DNA from: Vigna angularis
Lineage: Eukaryota; Streptophyta; Magnoliopsida; Fabales; Fabaceae
NCBI RefSeq assembly: GCF_016808095.1
Contig: NC_068974.1
Span: forward strand, 38,540,590 to 38,604,589
Direction of reading: 5' to 3'
Length of the DNA: 64,000 bases
Part shown: positions 36,701-51,229 of the stretch, piece after piece
Layout of the letters: the number at the start of each line of letters is the position of its first letter
How positions within the stretch are numbered: position 1 is the stretch's first letter
Made by a program: the position numbers and the translations under genes
Notes under the pieces: generated by a model
What the model was told of the DNA's origin: nothing
Seen by the model: only the letters and a program-made list of their open reading frames with translations
Databases searched by the model: none

Positions 36701-38276
36701 TGTAGCACGGCTTTCATTCATTAAAATATCAGCAGATGTTTACGATCTTTTCACAGCATAAAAGCACCGTACAATGAAATGTGAGGTCTGTCCCTGTAGA
36801 ATGTCTTGCATGGTGTTGTTTCATGTGAAATATCATGAAGTATTTCATTTTGGGAGACTGGGAGAATTTCAACTAATGATGTCTTGGCAACCAAAGTTCG
36901 ACTTAGTTGTAAAATTAACTGAAGTATACATGCTTTAAGCATGGATTAACCACTATTTTCCATTTTTGAAAATGTCTTGGCAACCAAAGTTCGACTTAGT
37001 TGCCCCTTTGTTTTTTCATATGTTGCATTGAAGTTGATACTTCAATTTTGTGTATCTTTTTACCAATCATATTTTGTATTTTAGTTAAAAATGTTACTTC
37101 AAATATTCTCCTAAGGTTATACTGTCTGATTAACAGAGGAGGACGAGGTGGAGGTTACAAAGAGCTTGATGAAGAAGAAATAGAAGAAACCAGACGTCGT
37201 AGGAGGGAAGCTGAAGTAAGATTGGTTGAGAGTAACATGTACTACCTCTGTCTTAAATACCACGTTTGTCTTATAATCTGTTTTTTACTGTCAGGATGAT
37301 GGGGAGTTGTATGATGAATTTGGAAATCTAAAGAAAAAATTCCGCGCCAAAACACAGCAAGCTGAAGCTGCGCGTGGGCTTCCTGGTTCAGGACGTGCTG
37401 GTTGGGAGGTTGAAGAACTAGGTATTACTGCATCTCTAGAGTGCTTGCACTCCATAATTTATTATTATATAGCAACCGCAACCTGCACTAATACTTTTTG
37501 AGCTAGTGAAGCTCCCACCTGCACTCTTTCCCCCACACGTTCCATAACACATACATTTCTGGATAATCATTATAGTTATAGGTCTGATGGAATTATCGTT
37601 TTCAATTAGAGTTGCATGTTCTCTTAGAATTATAGTTGCATATAATTTATCTTTTCTCTAGTTATATCTTTTCATTGTTCCTTTTCGGCCTATGCAACTA
37701 GTTAACTGTCTGACTTTTTGCTTTCTGATCCTGCATACTAAATCAAACTGGTTATTGGTTGTCTTGGTGCATCTATTTATGTAGTAGTTTCATGGTTTAT
37801 TACATTGTACGTATCAAGTTTCATGGTTTATTACATTGTACGCATCAGGTTTCATGGTTTATTATATTGAGCTGGTCATTAGTTTTGTAGTATTTTATAT
37901 ATTTGATATTGCCATGTTTTTTAAGCTCTCCTGGTTTATTGGGACGTGGATATGCAAATTAGTGAGGATGTACTTGTTGATATAATCGTTTAAGACGTTA
38001 ATATGAAATAATGAATTGATTGGACCGGCAGTAACCGAGTTCTTGTTGTATATGATACCAATGACAGGGATAGACAAGGATGGTAGAGAAAGTAGAGACA
38101 GAGGAAGAGAACGTAATGATGGGGAGAGCAGGAGCAGAGAGCGAAGTGACAAAGAGAGGCAAAGCAGTTGGAATAGGGACAGAGACAGGGGAAGAGATCG
38201 AGATCGAGACTGGGATTATGTTGACAGAGACAGAGATTATGGACGAGATCGGGACCGTAGTAGACACAGACATTAA
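33758..38276 (+). CDS. TAF15b: TFIID subunit 15b-like RNA-binding protein (RRM, two RanBP2 zinc fingers)
   Basis: Seven coding exons join in frame: 33758-33877, 34214-34572, 34684-34872, 35978-36061, 37137-37215, 37295-37421 and 38068-38276, giving 388 residues. The protein resembles FUS/TAF15-type RNA-binding factors of the nucleus, linked to transcription and RNA processing. The RRM begins with SVYVCNLPYGTDENML and includes KGDATVTYEDPHAAI. The first zinc finger is DWLCPNTSCSNVNF to CNRCGTARPAG, spanning an exon junction. The second is DWPCPMCGNINWAKRTKC to CNTNKPG, also split by an intron. A Gly/Arg stretch, EEEIEETRRRRREAE, and an Arg/Asp-rich RS-like tail ending RHRH complete it. The layout matches remembered Arabidopsis TAF15b closely. 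All four cysteines of each finger are present. Nothing suggests damage. Confidence 0.93.
36879..37002. repeat. Direct repeat of 31 bp, 93 bp apart, in TAF15b intron
   Basis: ATGTCTTGGCAACCAAAGTT followed by CGACTTAGTTG is found at 36879-36909 and again at 36972-37002. The second copy lies about 135 bp before the exon at 37137. Confidence 0.85.
37788..37868. repeat. 31 bp tandem repeat in last TAF15b intron
   Basis: GTTTCATGGTTTATTACATT followed by GTACGTATCA repeats with a 31 bp period for a little over two and a half copies. Confidence 0.85.
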
Positions 38277-40770
38277 AAATAGTAGCACTCAGGTGTTGGC
38301 TACCATGCTTTGTCGGTCGATTTCAATTGCTTTAAATTAAATCCTTAAATTTGGTGACAACTTCCTGCAGTCTGATATTAATGCCCATTTTACTTGGGCA
38401 TGGAGATTTTGTACAACTTATGGCATTTTTCTTTTGACTATTTCACAAGGACAAGTTGCTGTTTGAGAATGTTTGCAAAAGCTCGAACCATTAGTTGTCA
38501 TCACCTAATTTCTTGTGTAACTTGAATGAAGTATTTTCATTTGCTAGTATTATCGGGAATGCTTGATTAGACTCGAACAAAAATCTTGTGTAATATATTT
38601 CATTTTCTTTTTCCATTACAAACAACTTTAAGTAATAAAACTGATTGTTTTAACCGAGTCTCACCAAAAGCTCGTGTCATAATATTTTATTAGTAACTTT
38701 TTTTTATAAAATTTTGGATTATAGTAATAGAATTTTGATCAGTGTTTTGATAAATACTTTTTGCTGATGCTTGAAATATAAGAAAGATAAAAGATAGTTA
38801 AAACACCTTTGATTAAAAGGATGAACCATGGTAATTGGTGCGGTTTACAAATATATGCTGAAAATTTATAGGGATGAGATGAGAATATGGGTTGAAAACT
38901 TTCCATGTTTTAATTTGGATTCTTTAGTGGATTTTAAATTTTTTGCAATTTGGCTTACCGGGAACTTAAATATTTTTTCATGAAAATAAACCACGGATTT
39001 ATATTCAAAGAATTTTGATTTGAATCCATTGAAAACAGCTTACTTAGAGTATAAGTTGAAAATATTGAGATTAAAATAAGATGAATTTTTAAGATTTGGG
39101 TTCGTTAAAAGGAAATTGGTTTGAAGTATACTTTTTTTCAAATAATATATAAGTATTTTATTAAAAATAAAAAAATAGAAAGATAAAGAAAATTATATTA
39201 AATTTATGATTAAATTGGACAAAATATTTATTATAAAAATTAAGTAAAAATATAGATGGATAATAATGAATTCGTATATTTCTTCACAAAAAATATTTTA
39301 TATTTTGAATTTCATATATAAAAAAAGCAAAAAAATTTATATATGTATATTAAAAATTTTATCATTGGTCAATCTTTTTATATTAAAAAAATATTTTAAA
39401 AAATCGTAACGTTTCTTAAAATTTTTTGTTTCATAAGATTTAGTATATCAATTTATTAGAAAACTGTTTCATATATATTATGAGGTGAATAGTTGTTGTG
39501 AATTCTAGAAGATATTGACAATAAAAATGACATTTTCCAAAAAAAAAAACAATTGAAGAATCAGATTCTGTTAACACATCATCATCTATGATTTTTAACA
39601 AAACAAAATCCATTTATAACCTAAATATTGAGATGATAAATTGCTACGGGCTCATGTTAAATCGAAGACGAAAAAAAAAATTAAGAAATGATATTTTAAT
39701 AACGTCCTTAATGAACTAAGTAAGCTAATATCTTTATATTATATTTTTGTAAAAAGGAAAATCTATTGATTGTGGCGTTATGATGTGAACTCTTCATTAT
39801 TCTAACAGTGATATTAATTTTAACTACTTTGGTTAGTGATTAGTATCCACACAAATCTTCTATCTTAAAAATTGAAATATAACCTATTACTATGCACACA
39901 TAAATCCATAAATTTATAATTTTTTACTTAGTGTTTGGTTTCTCTATTGAATATTTAAAATATATTTATGATTATTGATTTTGATATTTTTAAATATATT
40001 AAAAGTATTTGAATGCAGTGTATTTTGATGCCTTTTCTTTAATTTTCAGGGAGAAAACCACGTTAGCGCACAACATTTTTCTTCCCTACATTATCGATAT
40101 TTGTTACCCAAAAATTGCTTCATGGATTTCTGATTATCTGATTTAATTTAAAATAAACAAATCGATTATTTTTTAATTGAATTGATTTGACTCAGTCAAA
40201 AAACAATTATCAGTTATTTGTTAATTTTATTTTGCTTTAATTTTAATATTTAATTCATAGCTATAACTTGTTGTTTAATCTTACTTCGAACAATTATATA
40301 GTTATTTTTTAAAAGAGTTATTCCAAAAAATCTAACAAAAATATAAGGTGCAGAGACTTGCACCTTGCTCTATTTAGTTTCGACCACGCTTTTAATTTTT
40401 AATTTTAAAAAAAACAAAACTGAACCTAATATTAATTATTTTTTATCTTATAATTATTATTATTAATCAATTTTAACGCGTATTATTGAAACTTTAATTT
40501 AAATACTATATATTAATAATCAGTATTATTAATGCATATCATTGTTTCAGAGTAAACCGTCACCAATTTGAAGAGAAATAGCTTTCTGGAAAGTTAGAAG
40601 AAAAAATATTAAAATTGAATAGCACGTGTTAAGTGATGTTTGGCCACGGTTAATGGAAGCGCGTGCGTGGCTGGGTTGGACCCTTTGTGGTTCGTTCGTG
40701 TCTCCGTTCACAACTGTGTCCATGTCCTCCTTCATTTCTTCCATCGTGCCCCTTTTAAGTCATAACCCTT
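38277..40770. other. Intergenic, AT-rich
   Basis: About the first 250-300 bases are the likely TAF15b 3'-UTR. From 38600 to 40540 the sequence is AT-rich with no exon seen. From about 40620 to 40770 it becomes more balanced towards the next gene and probably contains its promoter. Confidence 0.5.
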
Positions 40771-40779
40771 ACCTTCAAA

Positions 40780-40920
40780 TTCTCCCCAAACCCTAACCCC
40801 CTTCTCCCCTCTCTCTCCGTCGATTCGCCACCGCTGCGTCTCTCTCCCTTTCAATCTCTTTTTCAGATCACTTTCTCTCTCATTCTTTTCCACCGCAACG
40901 TAACTTCTTCTTGCTCAACG
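40780..40920 (+). promoter_or_regulatory. 5'-UTR exon of the RNF4-like gene with telo-box
   Basis: AAACCCTAA at 40788-40796 is a telo-box, common in plant promoters and leaders. It is followed by a CT-rich leader. The donor ACG|GTTTGT at 40920/40921 and the acceptor TTTTCAG at 41351-41357 enclose a leader intron of about 437 bp before the start codon. Confidence 0.5.
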
Positions 40921-41388
40921 GTTTGTATCCGCCTCCATCGGTTCCGTTCCTTTCCTTTTTCTTGTGTATGCGATTTTTCTTGTAGGTCGATTAATTTGTT
41001 TTTGTATATATTCCGCTGACGAATTGATTTATATGTACGATATAATTGGATCCGGTCACTTCAAGAAGTAAAAACATTTTAGGTTTTTATGATATCTAGC
41101 TCTGGCTGGTTTTTTAGGTGCGTAGAAAGTTAGTCATGTGAGAAATACCATGAAAAGATGGGAATGAACTTTGATATTCTATTCGGCTTTGCCGGCTATG
41201 TTTTTTGATGTTTTAGATTGTTTGAGTTGTTTTTTTTTTTCTGTTTTGTCAGTTTTATGATTGTGTTAATCGCAAAAGTTGGCCTAATTTTTATCCCTGG
41301 ACCTTGGTCTAAGAGTGATTTTTTACGAATTGTGCGTTATGGGATTGGGATTTTCAGGCTGCTGCTTGGGTACGGGAGTAGTGTACCA

Positions 41389-43349
41389 ATGAGTTCTCGG
41401 ACAGGCAAGGGACCTGCTGTCAGAAGCTACCGGAGGAGAAAGGCAGTTTTGGACCTTGACCTTAATCTTGTGCCGGCTAGTGACAATCGTGAGCACGAGG
41501 GACCTTCAACACAGTCAGGGCCACTAGGAGTTATAGTTGAACAGCAGCCACCGGCCTCTCAACCAACGATGATTGATGTGGAAGACATTGATGATGATGT
41601 TGTTGAATGTACCCCAGGCGCTTTTGCTGAGGTTTATCTCCCGTCATTTATGGTTTTTTCTATTATTTTTCTTCATTTATTATATTTCATTGTCGCAAAT
41701 TAGATTTTTTTTTCTCATTTGTGTTCCATCATAGGCTAAAAACAAATCAAGAAGAATCCGTGGGAGGACTATAGTTGATGTTGAACTAGGTAACGTTGTT
41801 CTCCACTTTGTCATGCAATTTTTCACCAGGTTGTGCTGATGTTGGACATTATGTTTTTAGAAGTATACAATAGTTGTTATATAAGATAACCTCTTAGCCA
41901 GTACACTTGCCTAAACAAAGTTAATTGAAGGCTATAGAATTCAACTGGAAGATATGAACATATTTTGTTTATAGGCAAGAGTAGCTACGATATGGCTTTC
42001 TACAATTGGGGGAGTGTGTTTTCCCTTTAGCGCACATCTCTATATAATATATTTCGGTAGTGCCTCACCGAACTTTCGCCCAATGCTTTTCTATGCTGAT
42101 TGCGTTATTGGGTGTTGTACAAGTATTACTGTATCCCACCGATTAACTTTTACAACCAGGGTTAAGCAGTTGCTAAAGCAAAATAATAGTAAATTTAAAC
42201 TCGGGATTTCAATTTCATTAAAAAAAATTTAATCTTGTATGATATCATTTAATTTATTTTGCATTCTACTTTTTTGGCCTTGTTGCCTGTGTGCTTTCTG
42301 GCTGCCCCAACATCTGATGGTAGGGACTTTGAGAGTTCTTCCTGCTAATGTATCCCGCTGATTAGTTTATAGATGCAGACCACAGCAGTTGTTAAAGCAA
42401 ATAACACTATTAAATTTAAATTCTGGATTTCAATTTAATTAAGAGAACTTGTAATCATGTATGGTATTGTTCATTATGCTTTTGTGGTCTGTTGTTTTGT
42501 GTGTTTTCTGTTTTCTGCCTACTCCAACATCCATTGTCTGGGAAGTTTCTTTATTAGCTTTTAATCTTTAGATTACTTATTATAATGGTGATTAACATAT
42601 CTGTTATTCGTGATTGTTGCAGAAGATCAGACTCGGCGCAACAAACGCAGACGAGAATTGCGAAATCAAACAATTATTAATTGTGAGAAGTATATAAATT
42701 TAGAAGGCAGTAGCAGTTCTATGGTAAAAAAATCCTTAGTGAGATGGCACTATTTTATGTTTGTACTTCACCTTTTGTTCATCTGAATAAAATTTGTTAG
42801 ATTCGTAAAAGTTGCATATCCACATTGTTAAAAATAATTTGGTATTACCACTTTATCATATGCTTCTGGCTGTGATATTTAGGCATTTATCTACTCTAAC
42901 TCTATTTTTTATTTATTCCATTGATTTTTAATGTTTTTGGGATATCACGGGTAGCTTTCACATATGTTGTGCTTTTAGAGCAGTTTATTATTTCAATCAG
43001 AAGTTAATTTCCTTCATCCTTTAATTTTGTGAAATGACCTGTTTCTATCAAACAACTAAAGAACTTGGTAAACGATTGTGAAGGTTGACTGGAAATCCAA
43101 TATCTGAATTGAATATTTCTTTTGTAGAGTGATAGTGCTAAAGTGCTTCCTGAACCTCGAATTGAGCCTGTTTTCAACTGTCCAATATGTATGGGTCCTT
43201 TGGCAGAAGAAATGTCGACAAGGTGTGGTCATATTTTTTGCAAGAATTGCATCAAGGCTGCTATAAGCGCTCAGGGAAAATGCCCTACCTGTAGAAAAAA
43301 GATTACTGTGAAAGAGCTTATAAGGGTGTTTCTCCCATCAACTAGTTGA
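41389..43349 (+). CDS. RNF4-like RING E3 ligase with SIM-like and EAR-like motifs
   Basis: Four coding exons (41389-41631, 41735-41789, 42623-42723, 43128-43349) give 206 residues. The C3HC4 RING is C151, C154, C166, H168, C171, C174, C185, C188 (NCPICMGP, STRCGHIFCKNC, KCPTCRKK), placed at the C-terminus as in RNF4 and Slx8. Two SUMO-interacting-like stretches precede it: MIDV followed by acidic EDIDDD (61-70), and TIVDVELED (93-101). This layout suggests a SUMO-targeted ubiquitin ligase that ubiquitinates SUMO-modified nuclear proteins; that function is inferred. At 21-29 the run LDLDLNLVP fits both EAR repression motif forms (LxLxL and DLNxxP), and a basic YRRRK sits just before it. The start at 41389 lies 31 bp after the leader-intron acceptor. 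A 3'-UTR intron seems to follow the stop. Confidence 0.85.
42129..42550. repeat. Diverged tandem duplication, about 219 bp unit, in RNF4-like intron
   Basis: The first unit, from about 42129, has TGTATCCCACCGATTA, GCAGTTGCTAAAGCAAA and GGGATTTCAATTTCATTAA in order. The second, from about 42349, has TGTATCCCGCTGATTA, GCAGTTGTTAAAGCAAA and TGGATTTCAATTTAATTAA in the same order and spacing. Both end in CCCCAACATC/CTCCAACATC-like sequence. Confidence 0.75.
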
Positions 43350-44545
43350 AGGTATGGTTAAAAATTCAATTGTGATTATTTATGTTGGTTAAAGTGCTTT
43401 CTTGTTGTCATATAGATACGTAATAAGTGGTACGCATAGGAAAGACTGTTATTGCTCTTATGGGTTTTGAATAAGTATATGGTTCAATATTACAAAATGA
43501 TGGTGATATTAAAGTTTCCGTGGCAGTTTACAAACTGGGTGTTTAAAATGGATAAATTCACTGGATTAATTTGTGACCAACTGAGTCCAAAGTACTGATC
43601 AAGTTCAAAGTACGTTTTATTTTATGGTAATATGTGTTAAGCTTTAGAGGTGGTGATAACAAGGTGGGAGTAGTAGAAATATGATTAGAAGAGGATATGG
43701 AGCCACAAAAGGACAGGATATAGGATAATTGTAAAAGAAGGCCACCCGAGGCACTGATAAGTAGAGCAAATTCAGACCTAAAGGGATAGATAAACTGAGA
43801 AGAACTTTTTAGGAAATTGATTTCATGGTGAGCGCTAAACAACTCCAATTGATTGTGTTGTGTGATCAATAATACTATCTATAGTGGGATTGTACGCGGT
43901 GCTTGGTTTAAATAAACATGATTTGTATATGGAGATAAATACCATTATATCTGAAGCTTAGGATGTGTGGACAGAAAATGAGATGTTTTAGACGGGAAGA
44001 AAAGGTGCTGGAGACATCATATATAGGGGATTCAAGTAGAGAAATTAAATAGAATTATCTGATTAAATTAGCATATTTATAACCTGTTATTTTTCCCGTT
44101 GCTTTTTGTAACTTCTTCGATAAGCTTGTAAACTTTAAATGGGATAGATGGCAAGTAAAGATGCTTTCATATGCTTTGTTACATTGTATTTTTCCATTGC
44201 ATATGCATGTACTTTAGTCAGGGTCAAGCAATAGCTTCGTTTGGCAAGAAATAATTATCAAGTCTCTTGTTTATCTTCGATGCATTCTGACGAATAGTTG
44301 CTGTTTTTACATGCAACAGGCTTTCCGTACAAGCTTGTAGTCGGGATGGATATTGGGGGATGTAAGAAACGTCATTGTACTTTGGACATTACTGAATGGC
44401 TGTGTTGTTTCTAATACGTTCCCCAAATCAGAGATACTTAGTCTATTGTCGAGTAGATGTATCTCATTAAAATATCGTATTATTAATAACATTATTAAGA
44501 CGTTTGGTATATGTATAATTCGTTGCTCAGGCTTTCTTATCCTTT
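43350..44545 (+). other. 3'-UTR of the RNF4-like gene with a probable intron
   Basis: Two bases after the stop codon a donor, AAG|GTATGG at 43351/43352, pairs plausibly with TGCAACAG at 44312-44319, an intron of 968 bp. The final UTR exon then runs to an unknown end near 44545. The junction lies so close to the stop that it should not trigger nonsense-mediated decay. Confidence 0.4.
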
Positions 44546-47364
44546 CATGTTATGAACTCTCGGTCAATTCCTTTTAGTGGTATTACATGGCCGAGAGGCC
44601 GATCAAGAGTCATTATTAAGAGTGGGGATTTATGCCATATAAATCCCTCACGAATGGGTAGTAATCCTCTGCTTTATTGTTATTGGCTTAGAGAAGCGGG
44701 TGCCAATATGAATAACAATGTTATTTGAGAACTGTTATGCAATACTAGTTCAGCGTGTTTAGATGATGATATTAGTTTGCTGGTTAAATACCGTTGCTAC
44801 TGTTTTCTTATACTTGATAAAAAAAGTTCTATGGATTTTCTTGAATCAATATTTTAAGATGCATTAAAAATTTTTGGCCATAGTTTTTGTAAGGATCAAT
44901 TGAGGAGCCTCAATTCAGTAAAGCGTGGTAAAAATAAGAGCTCTCCACTAACGAACATGAGCCTCACCCTAGCAGAAAAGTCATGCATTGCATTTAAGGC
45001 TGAAGTTGAAATGCGTATTTTGGAGAAACATCAAAAAATTCTTTGCAAAACTGCCGAGCCAGAGAAGGACAAATCATGAGGAAATCGTCGTATATTATTG
45101 GTTGCAGTAGTACACTTTGGATAAGGAATCTTATGTGGTAATAACACGAGTAAAAGATATTGCATTTGAAAATACCTCCAATGATCCAGCACATTACCAT
45201 ACCAGTTTTGCCATGGAGAAAGTTCGTCCAATACAACTACACTCCAACATTTCTCGATTAATATTATCATTAAAGAAGCACTGATGTTTCTAGAATAAGA
45301 ATTTATTTTAATTTGAGCTTTTTCATTAAAGATTACTGAGCTGACTATCACATCACATGTAAAATTGGTTCTCTGAAAAACAATTATCAAATGAGAGAAA
45401 GAAATAAATTAAAAAATATAGTATACTGTGGGATCGATTAAAAGTCAGATATGAACTAAAATCATGTTTTAGCGTTGGAGCAAAGGACATTGAAAGTTGT
45501 AATTGATGTGAAATAAATGAACTGAAAAAAGCAAACTAAAATGAATTTACACTTCAATTAGAGATCACCCAAGAGATTTGTCATAACAATCAATGCAAAT
45601 CTACATACAAGAGTTACTCGTTTAGCTACCTTTCTTGCTATTCACGTTTTTACATACATTTAAGTAACTTTTAACTGAACTTATTGTAAACTAAGTGTGT
45701 TACATTTTTCTTTATATTTTATTTCTCTTTCTCAAATTCGTAAGAGCCATGTCCATCATTTCCTTACGACTACATGTTTTTTCCAATTTTTTTTCTCGAT
45801 ACCCATGTGGAGGGTCACTGTGACTCCTAACACTCTTCCTTTTATAAGGAGGAAGAAGGAAACAGAATAAATTTGGATGAATGATAACCAAGCCTTATTA
45901 GGTCAATAGTCAAATACTATGTCAAATATTTTTTTAGTCTTCCCTATCAAAAGATCAATTATACTTTTGTTTATAAAGTGTTGATTGTAATAACAGTCTA
46001 ATTATAACAGATTAGTATGTAGAATAGAAAGGATATATGCACATTTCATGCATTTTACCAATTTTTTTTATTTAGAATCTTATATTAAACAATGATATTT
46101 GTTAGGAGAAGGCTCAACATTTATAATATTTTTATTTATAAATACAAATAGACAAGTTTTAACATTGTTGTTTCTTAAGAAATGTATTTTACGAAACTTG
46201 TTAATTGCAACTTGAAAAATGAGAGATGCATTATTTTATTTTATTTTTTGTAGAAAACATGTTCACAGCATTCTCTTTCTTTAAGTTAGTTTCAAATCAA
46301 TAACAAGTAAAATAAAAGTTAAATGATATAGAGATTTACAGGGTATATTTAAACTGATTCGTGTAAAATACATATATTATGTCTAATTTTTTATTAACCT
46401 GATGAAGTTTCTCTGAAACATACTATAGTCACAAAAATACAAATATATACGTGATCCTAAAATTCTATATGTTTCTAATGAAATGACATTACTGTTCTTA
46501 GATGAATACACAATTATAAACACCCATCTAGTCTACTACAAATATAAAAAACAATAACCATCACACACAAAAATGCCTAGAATTACTTTTCGAGCTTTAA
46601 GACAATTTTGTATACAATTTTTAAATGTTGTCATTAACAAGTCAATATTTTTTTATTTTTTATAAAAAGGCTATTAAAAATCCCTTCTGAGCCATTATAA
46701 GATTTACCTACCTTTCACTATTGTTGTTTATCGTTTAATCACATATAAGCACATAGACACATTAAACATAAAGACAAAAAAGAAAAAAAAGATAAAAAAC
46801 ATAAATATATTAAACGATATTCTTGCAATATTAAATGCATGCGATTTTTTTATACAACTTGTCTTATATACAAAGTAACTTATTAAGTCTAGACATGTAG
46901 CTTATTTTCTTTTTAGCCATGACCTAATATAATTGATTGATTCTGCCAAGGATGACTAGAGGTTCTAGGAGGCTTAAAGCAAATTCAAGGATTTTTGAGA
47001 CGTAAAACAATACTAAACAAAAATTTTCTATAACTAATTTTGAGAAACCTAAAACAATTAGACTAAAAAAAATTGGAAGCATTTTCTTCCTGAAAGCCTA
47101 AGAAAAAAGACTTTACCTACCGAGTCTTGAGCCGACACTCACTATACAACACTTACATTTCACCATTTCAAAGACAATTATTTGAGAAAAATAAACTTTA
47201 AATATATGTTTTCAAAATATATTGATGTAGCCATCTCATTGGGATATCATGTTGAAAAAATATACACACAAAAAATAAGTATTTAAGTGTCTTTCATACC
47301 TCTCATAAATACTTTAGACTTATTAACTATTCAATAAAAGCTTGTAAAAAAACATAAACAATTC

Positions 47365-47440
<76 letters not shown>

Positions 47441-49260
47441 GCATATATATTAATTTAAATAAAACACCAATGTCTAATAAAACCAGGTGCTCACGAAATA
47501 AACAGTTTATAATTAAATACAAAATAAAAAATAAATAAAAACTAAGGTGACTAAATATAATAATAACATTGTAACATTATTATTATTATTATTTTTTTTA
47601 CGTGTGTTATGAGATTAAAATAAATTTCATTAAGCTTCTTATTATAATTAGTTAATTTTTAATGATGTGTTCACTTTGGGATGATTGAGAGAGATGACTT
47701 GGGGGAGAGTGATTGAATGGATTTAAGGGAATTTGAAAGTAAATTTTTTTGTGTTTATTTGAGTGGATTTGAAGGTAATTGAGAGTGAATTTAGTGGTAA
47801 AGTTTGTGAGAATTAGTATAGGATTTAATTGATGTGACAGATAAAAAAAATTGTTTAATAGGTAGAAATTGAAGATTACCAAAATGTGCCTAGTTATTAA
47901 GTAATATAAAATTATAATTGTTAATGTTATATTTAATTGTAAAAATGTTTATAAAGAATAAAAAATTAACATTAATTATTTAATAATTTAAATTTAAATT
48001 TAAGAGCCTATTTAATATTATCAAATTGTTTTTTATTGATTTAAAGATTAAATTAGAAGGCAAAATCTTAATTAGTTTTTAAGATAATATTAAATGATGT
48101 TAAATATTTATATATTAAAATTTAAATTTAACAGGCAATTTAATACATCGTTACAATAATCCATTACAATAGAAGAATAATAATGCTGCATTGAAGAATA
48201 AAGCAGAAGTTAATACGTAATTGCCTATGTTTTTTTCTTAATTCTCTTTTTTCATAAGCGACTAAGTTGAAAAGACATAAAAAATGATGTTTTCATAAGA
48301 AAAAAAACTATAATTTATTCTACTTCTTTTAAAATAACTTTAACCAAACATATTACGGATAATAACAAGTGAATTCTTTTCCCTTAAAAAAAAACACTTT
48401 TTCTGAACACAAATCTTATTAAACATACCTAGTATATACAATAATAATAAGTTGATTTAAATCGACATAATTGCATTATCAATTTGGAATTAATGTCCAA
48501 TTTCATGAAAAAAACTTATATAGGTATGAAACATACTAAACGATCAATCAACTCACAGTGATATATTATAATCTAATCCACATAAAACATGACAAAATAA
48601 CATATACTATTTACAAAAATAAACTATTATTATTAACTAAGGATTTTGTTAACATGCGTTCTTAATGAGTTTTTATTTATTTATTTTATTTTATTATCTA
48701 AGTCTCTCCAAACCAATCCTTGGATTAATCTAAGTGTCTATCATGGAATCAAGAAAGTGAAATTAGTTAATTAATATAATAAAAAATTAATAAATTTTTT
48801 TTGCTGAATGAAAATTTAATTAAGTATCTACACTATTACACCTAGAGCTAGGATTAAACTTCAAATGATCCCCATGTTACTTTCTAACTTTAAATATGTG
48901 ATTTTTTTTCCAAAAAAAACATATATAAAATATTTTGAATTATTATTTAAGATTTTCTGAAAGTATTTATTTGGAGAAACCTGTAACAAAAGACTCTATC
49001 CATTTTAAAAATTTTATATTCCATTATCTATTCTCACCACAACAAATAGACTTTACATTCTTTACTAATCAGAACGCTTTTTATCTTATACAAAAAATAA
49101 ATGATAAATTTTTATAATAGCTTTTACATATTAGTTGAATGTAATATATCTTGTTTAAGAAAATACTGAAAAATTTCCAGTTTATACACTAGTATTTGTG
49201 TAAATGAAATTAGTTAAATTAGCATAAATTAATTATTAAACTCTAACGAACATAAAAATA
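44546..49260. other. Intergenic, AT-rich
   Basis: This is a long stretch without a supportable gene. A (TA)n tract lies at 47369-47436. A more G-rich patch at 47660-47840 (TTGGGATGATTGAGAGAGATG) looks like a dispersed repeat but has no visible ends. 44994-45390 is open on the minus strand without recognisable domain or splice context. Confidence 0.5.
47369..47436. repeat. (TA)n microsatellite
   Basis: About 68 bp of alternating TA. Confidence 0.95.
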
Positions 49261-49276
49261 TTATTTTCTTTTTTAA

Positions 49277-49340
49277 TTGGGCCGAAAGGGATCTTTCCAG
49301 GCCCATTGCTGATATATAAACACAACCCTAGTTAGGGTTT
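49277..49340 (+). promoter_or_regulatory. RPL7a core promoter: site II motifs, TATA box, palindromic telo-box
   Basis: TTGGGCC at 49277-49283 and AGGCCCAT at 49299-49306 are site II elements in opposite orientation. TATATAAA at 49313-49320 serves as a TATA box. AACCCTAGTTAGGGTT at 49324-49339 is a telo-box and its inverse back to back. Site II plus telo-box is the standard signature of plant ribosomal-protein promoters. Confidence 0.8.
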
Positions 49341-49381
49341 TACTCAGAGCTTCCTCGCATCGCCAAACAGCAGCTGCAGCA

Positions 49382-51229
<1,848 letters not shown>

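Noticed and set aside
44994..45390. Minus-strand frames with SPWQNWYGNVLDHWRYF
   Set aside because: The composition is somewhat protein-like, but no family was recognised and no neighbouring exon could be joined.
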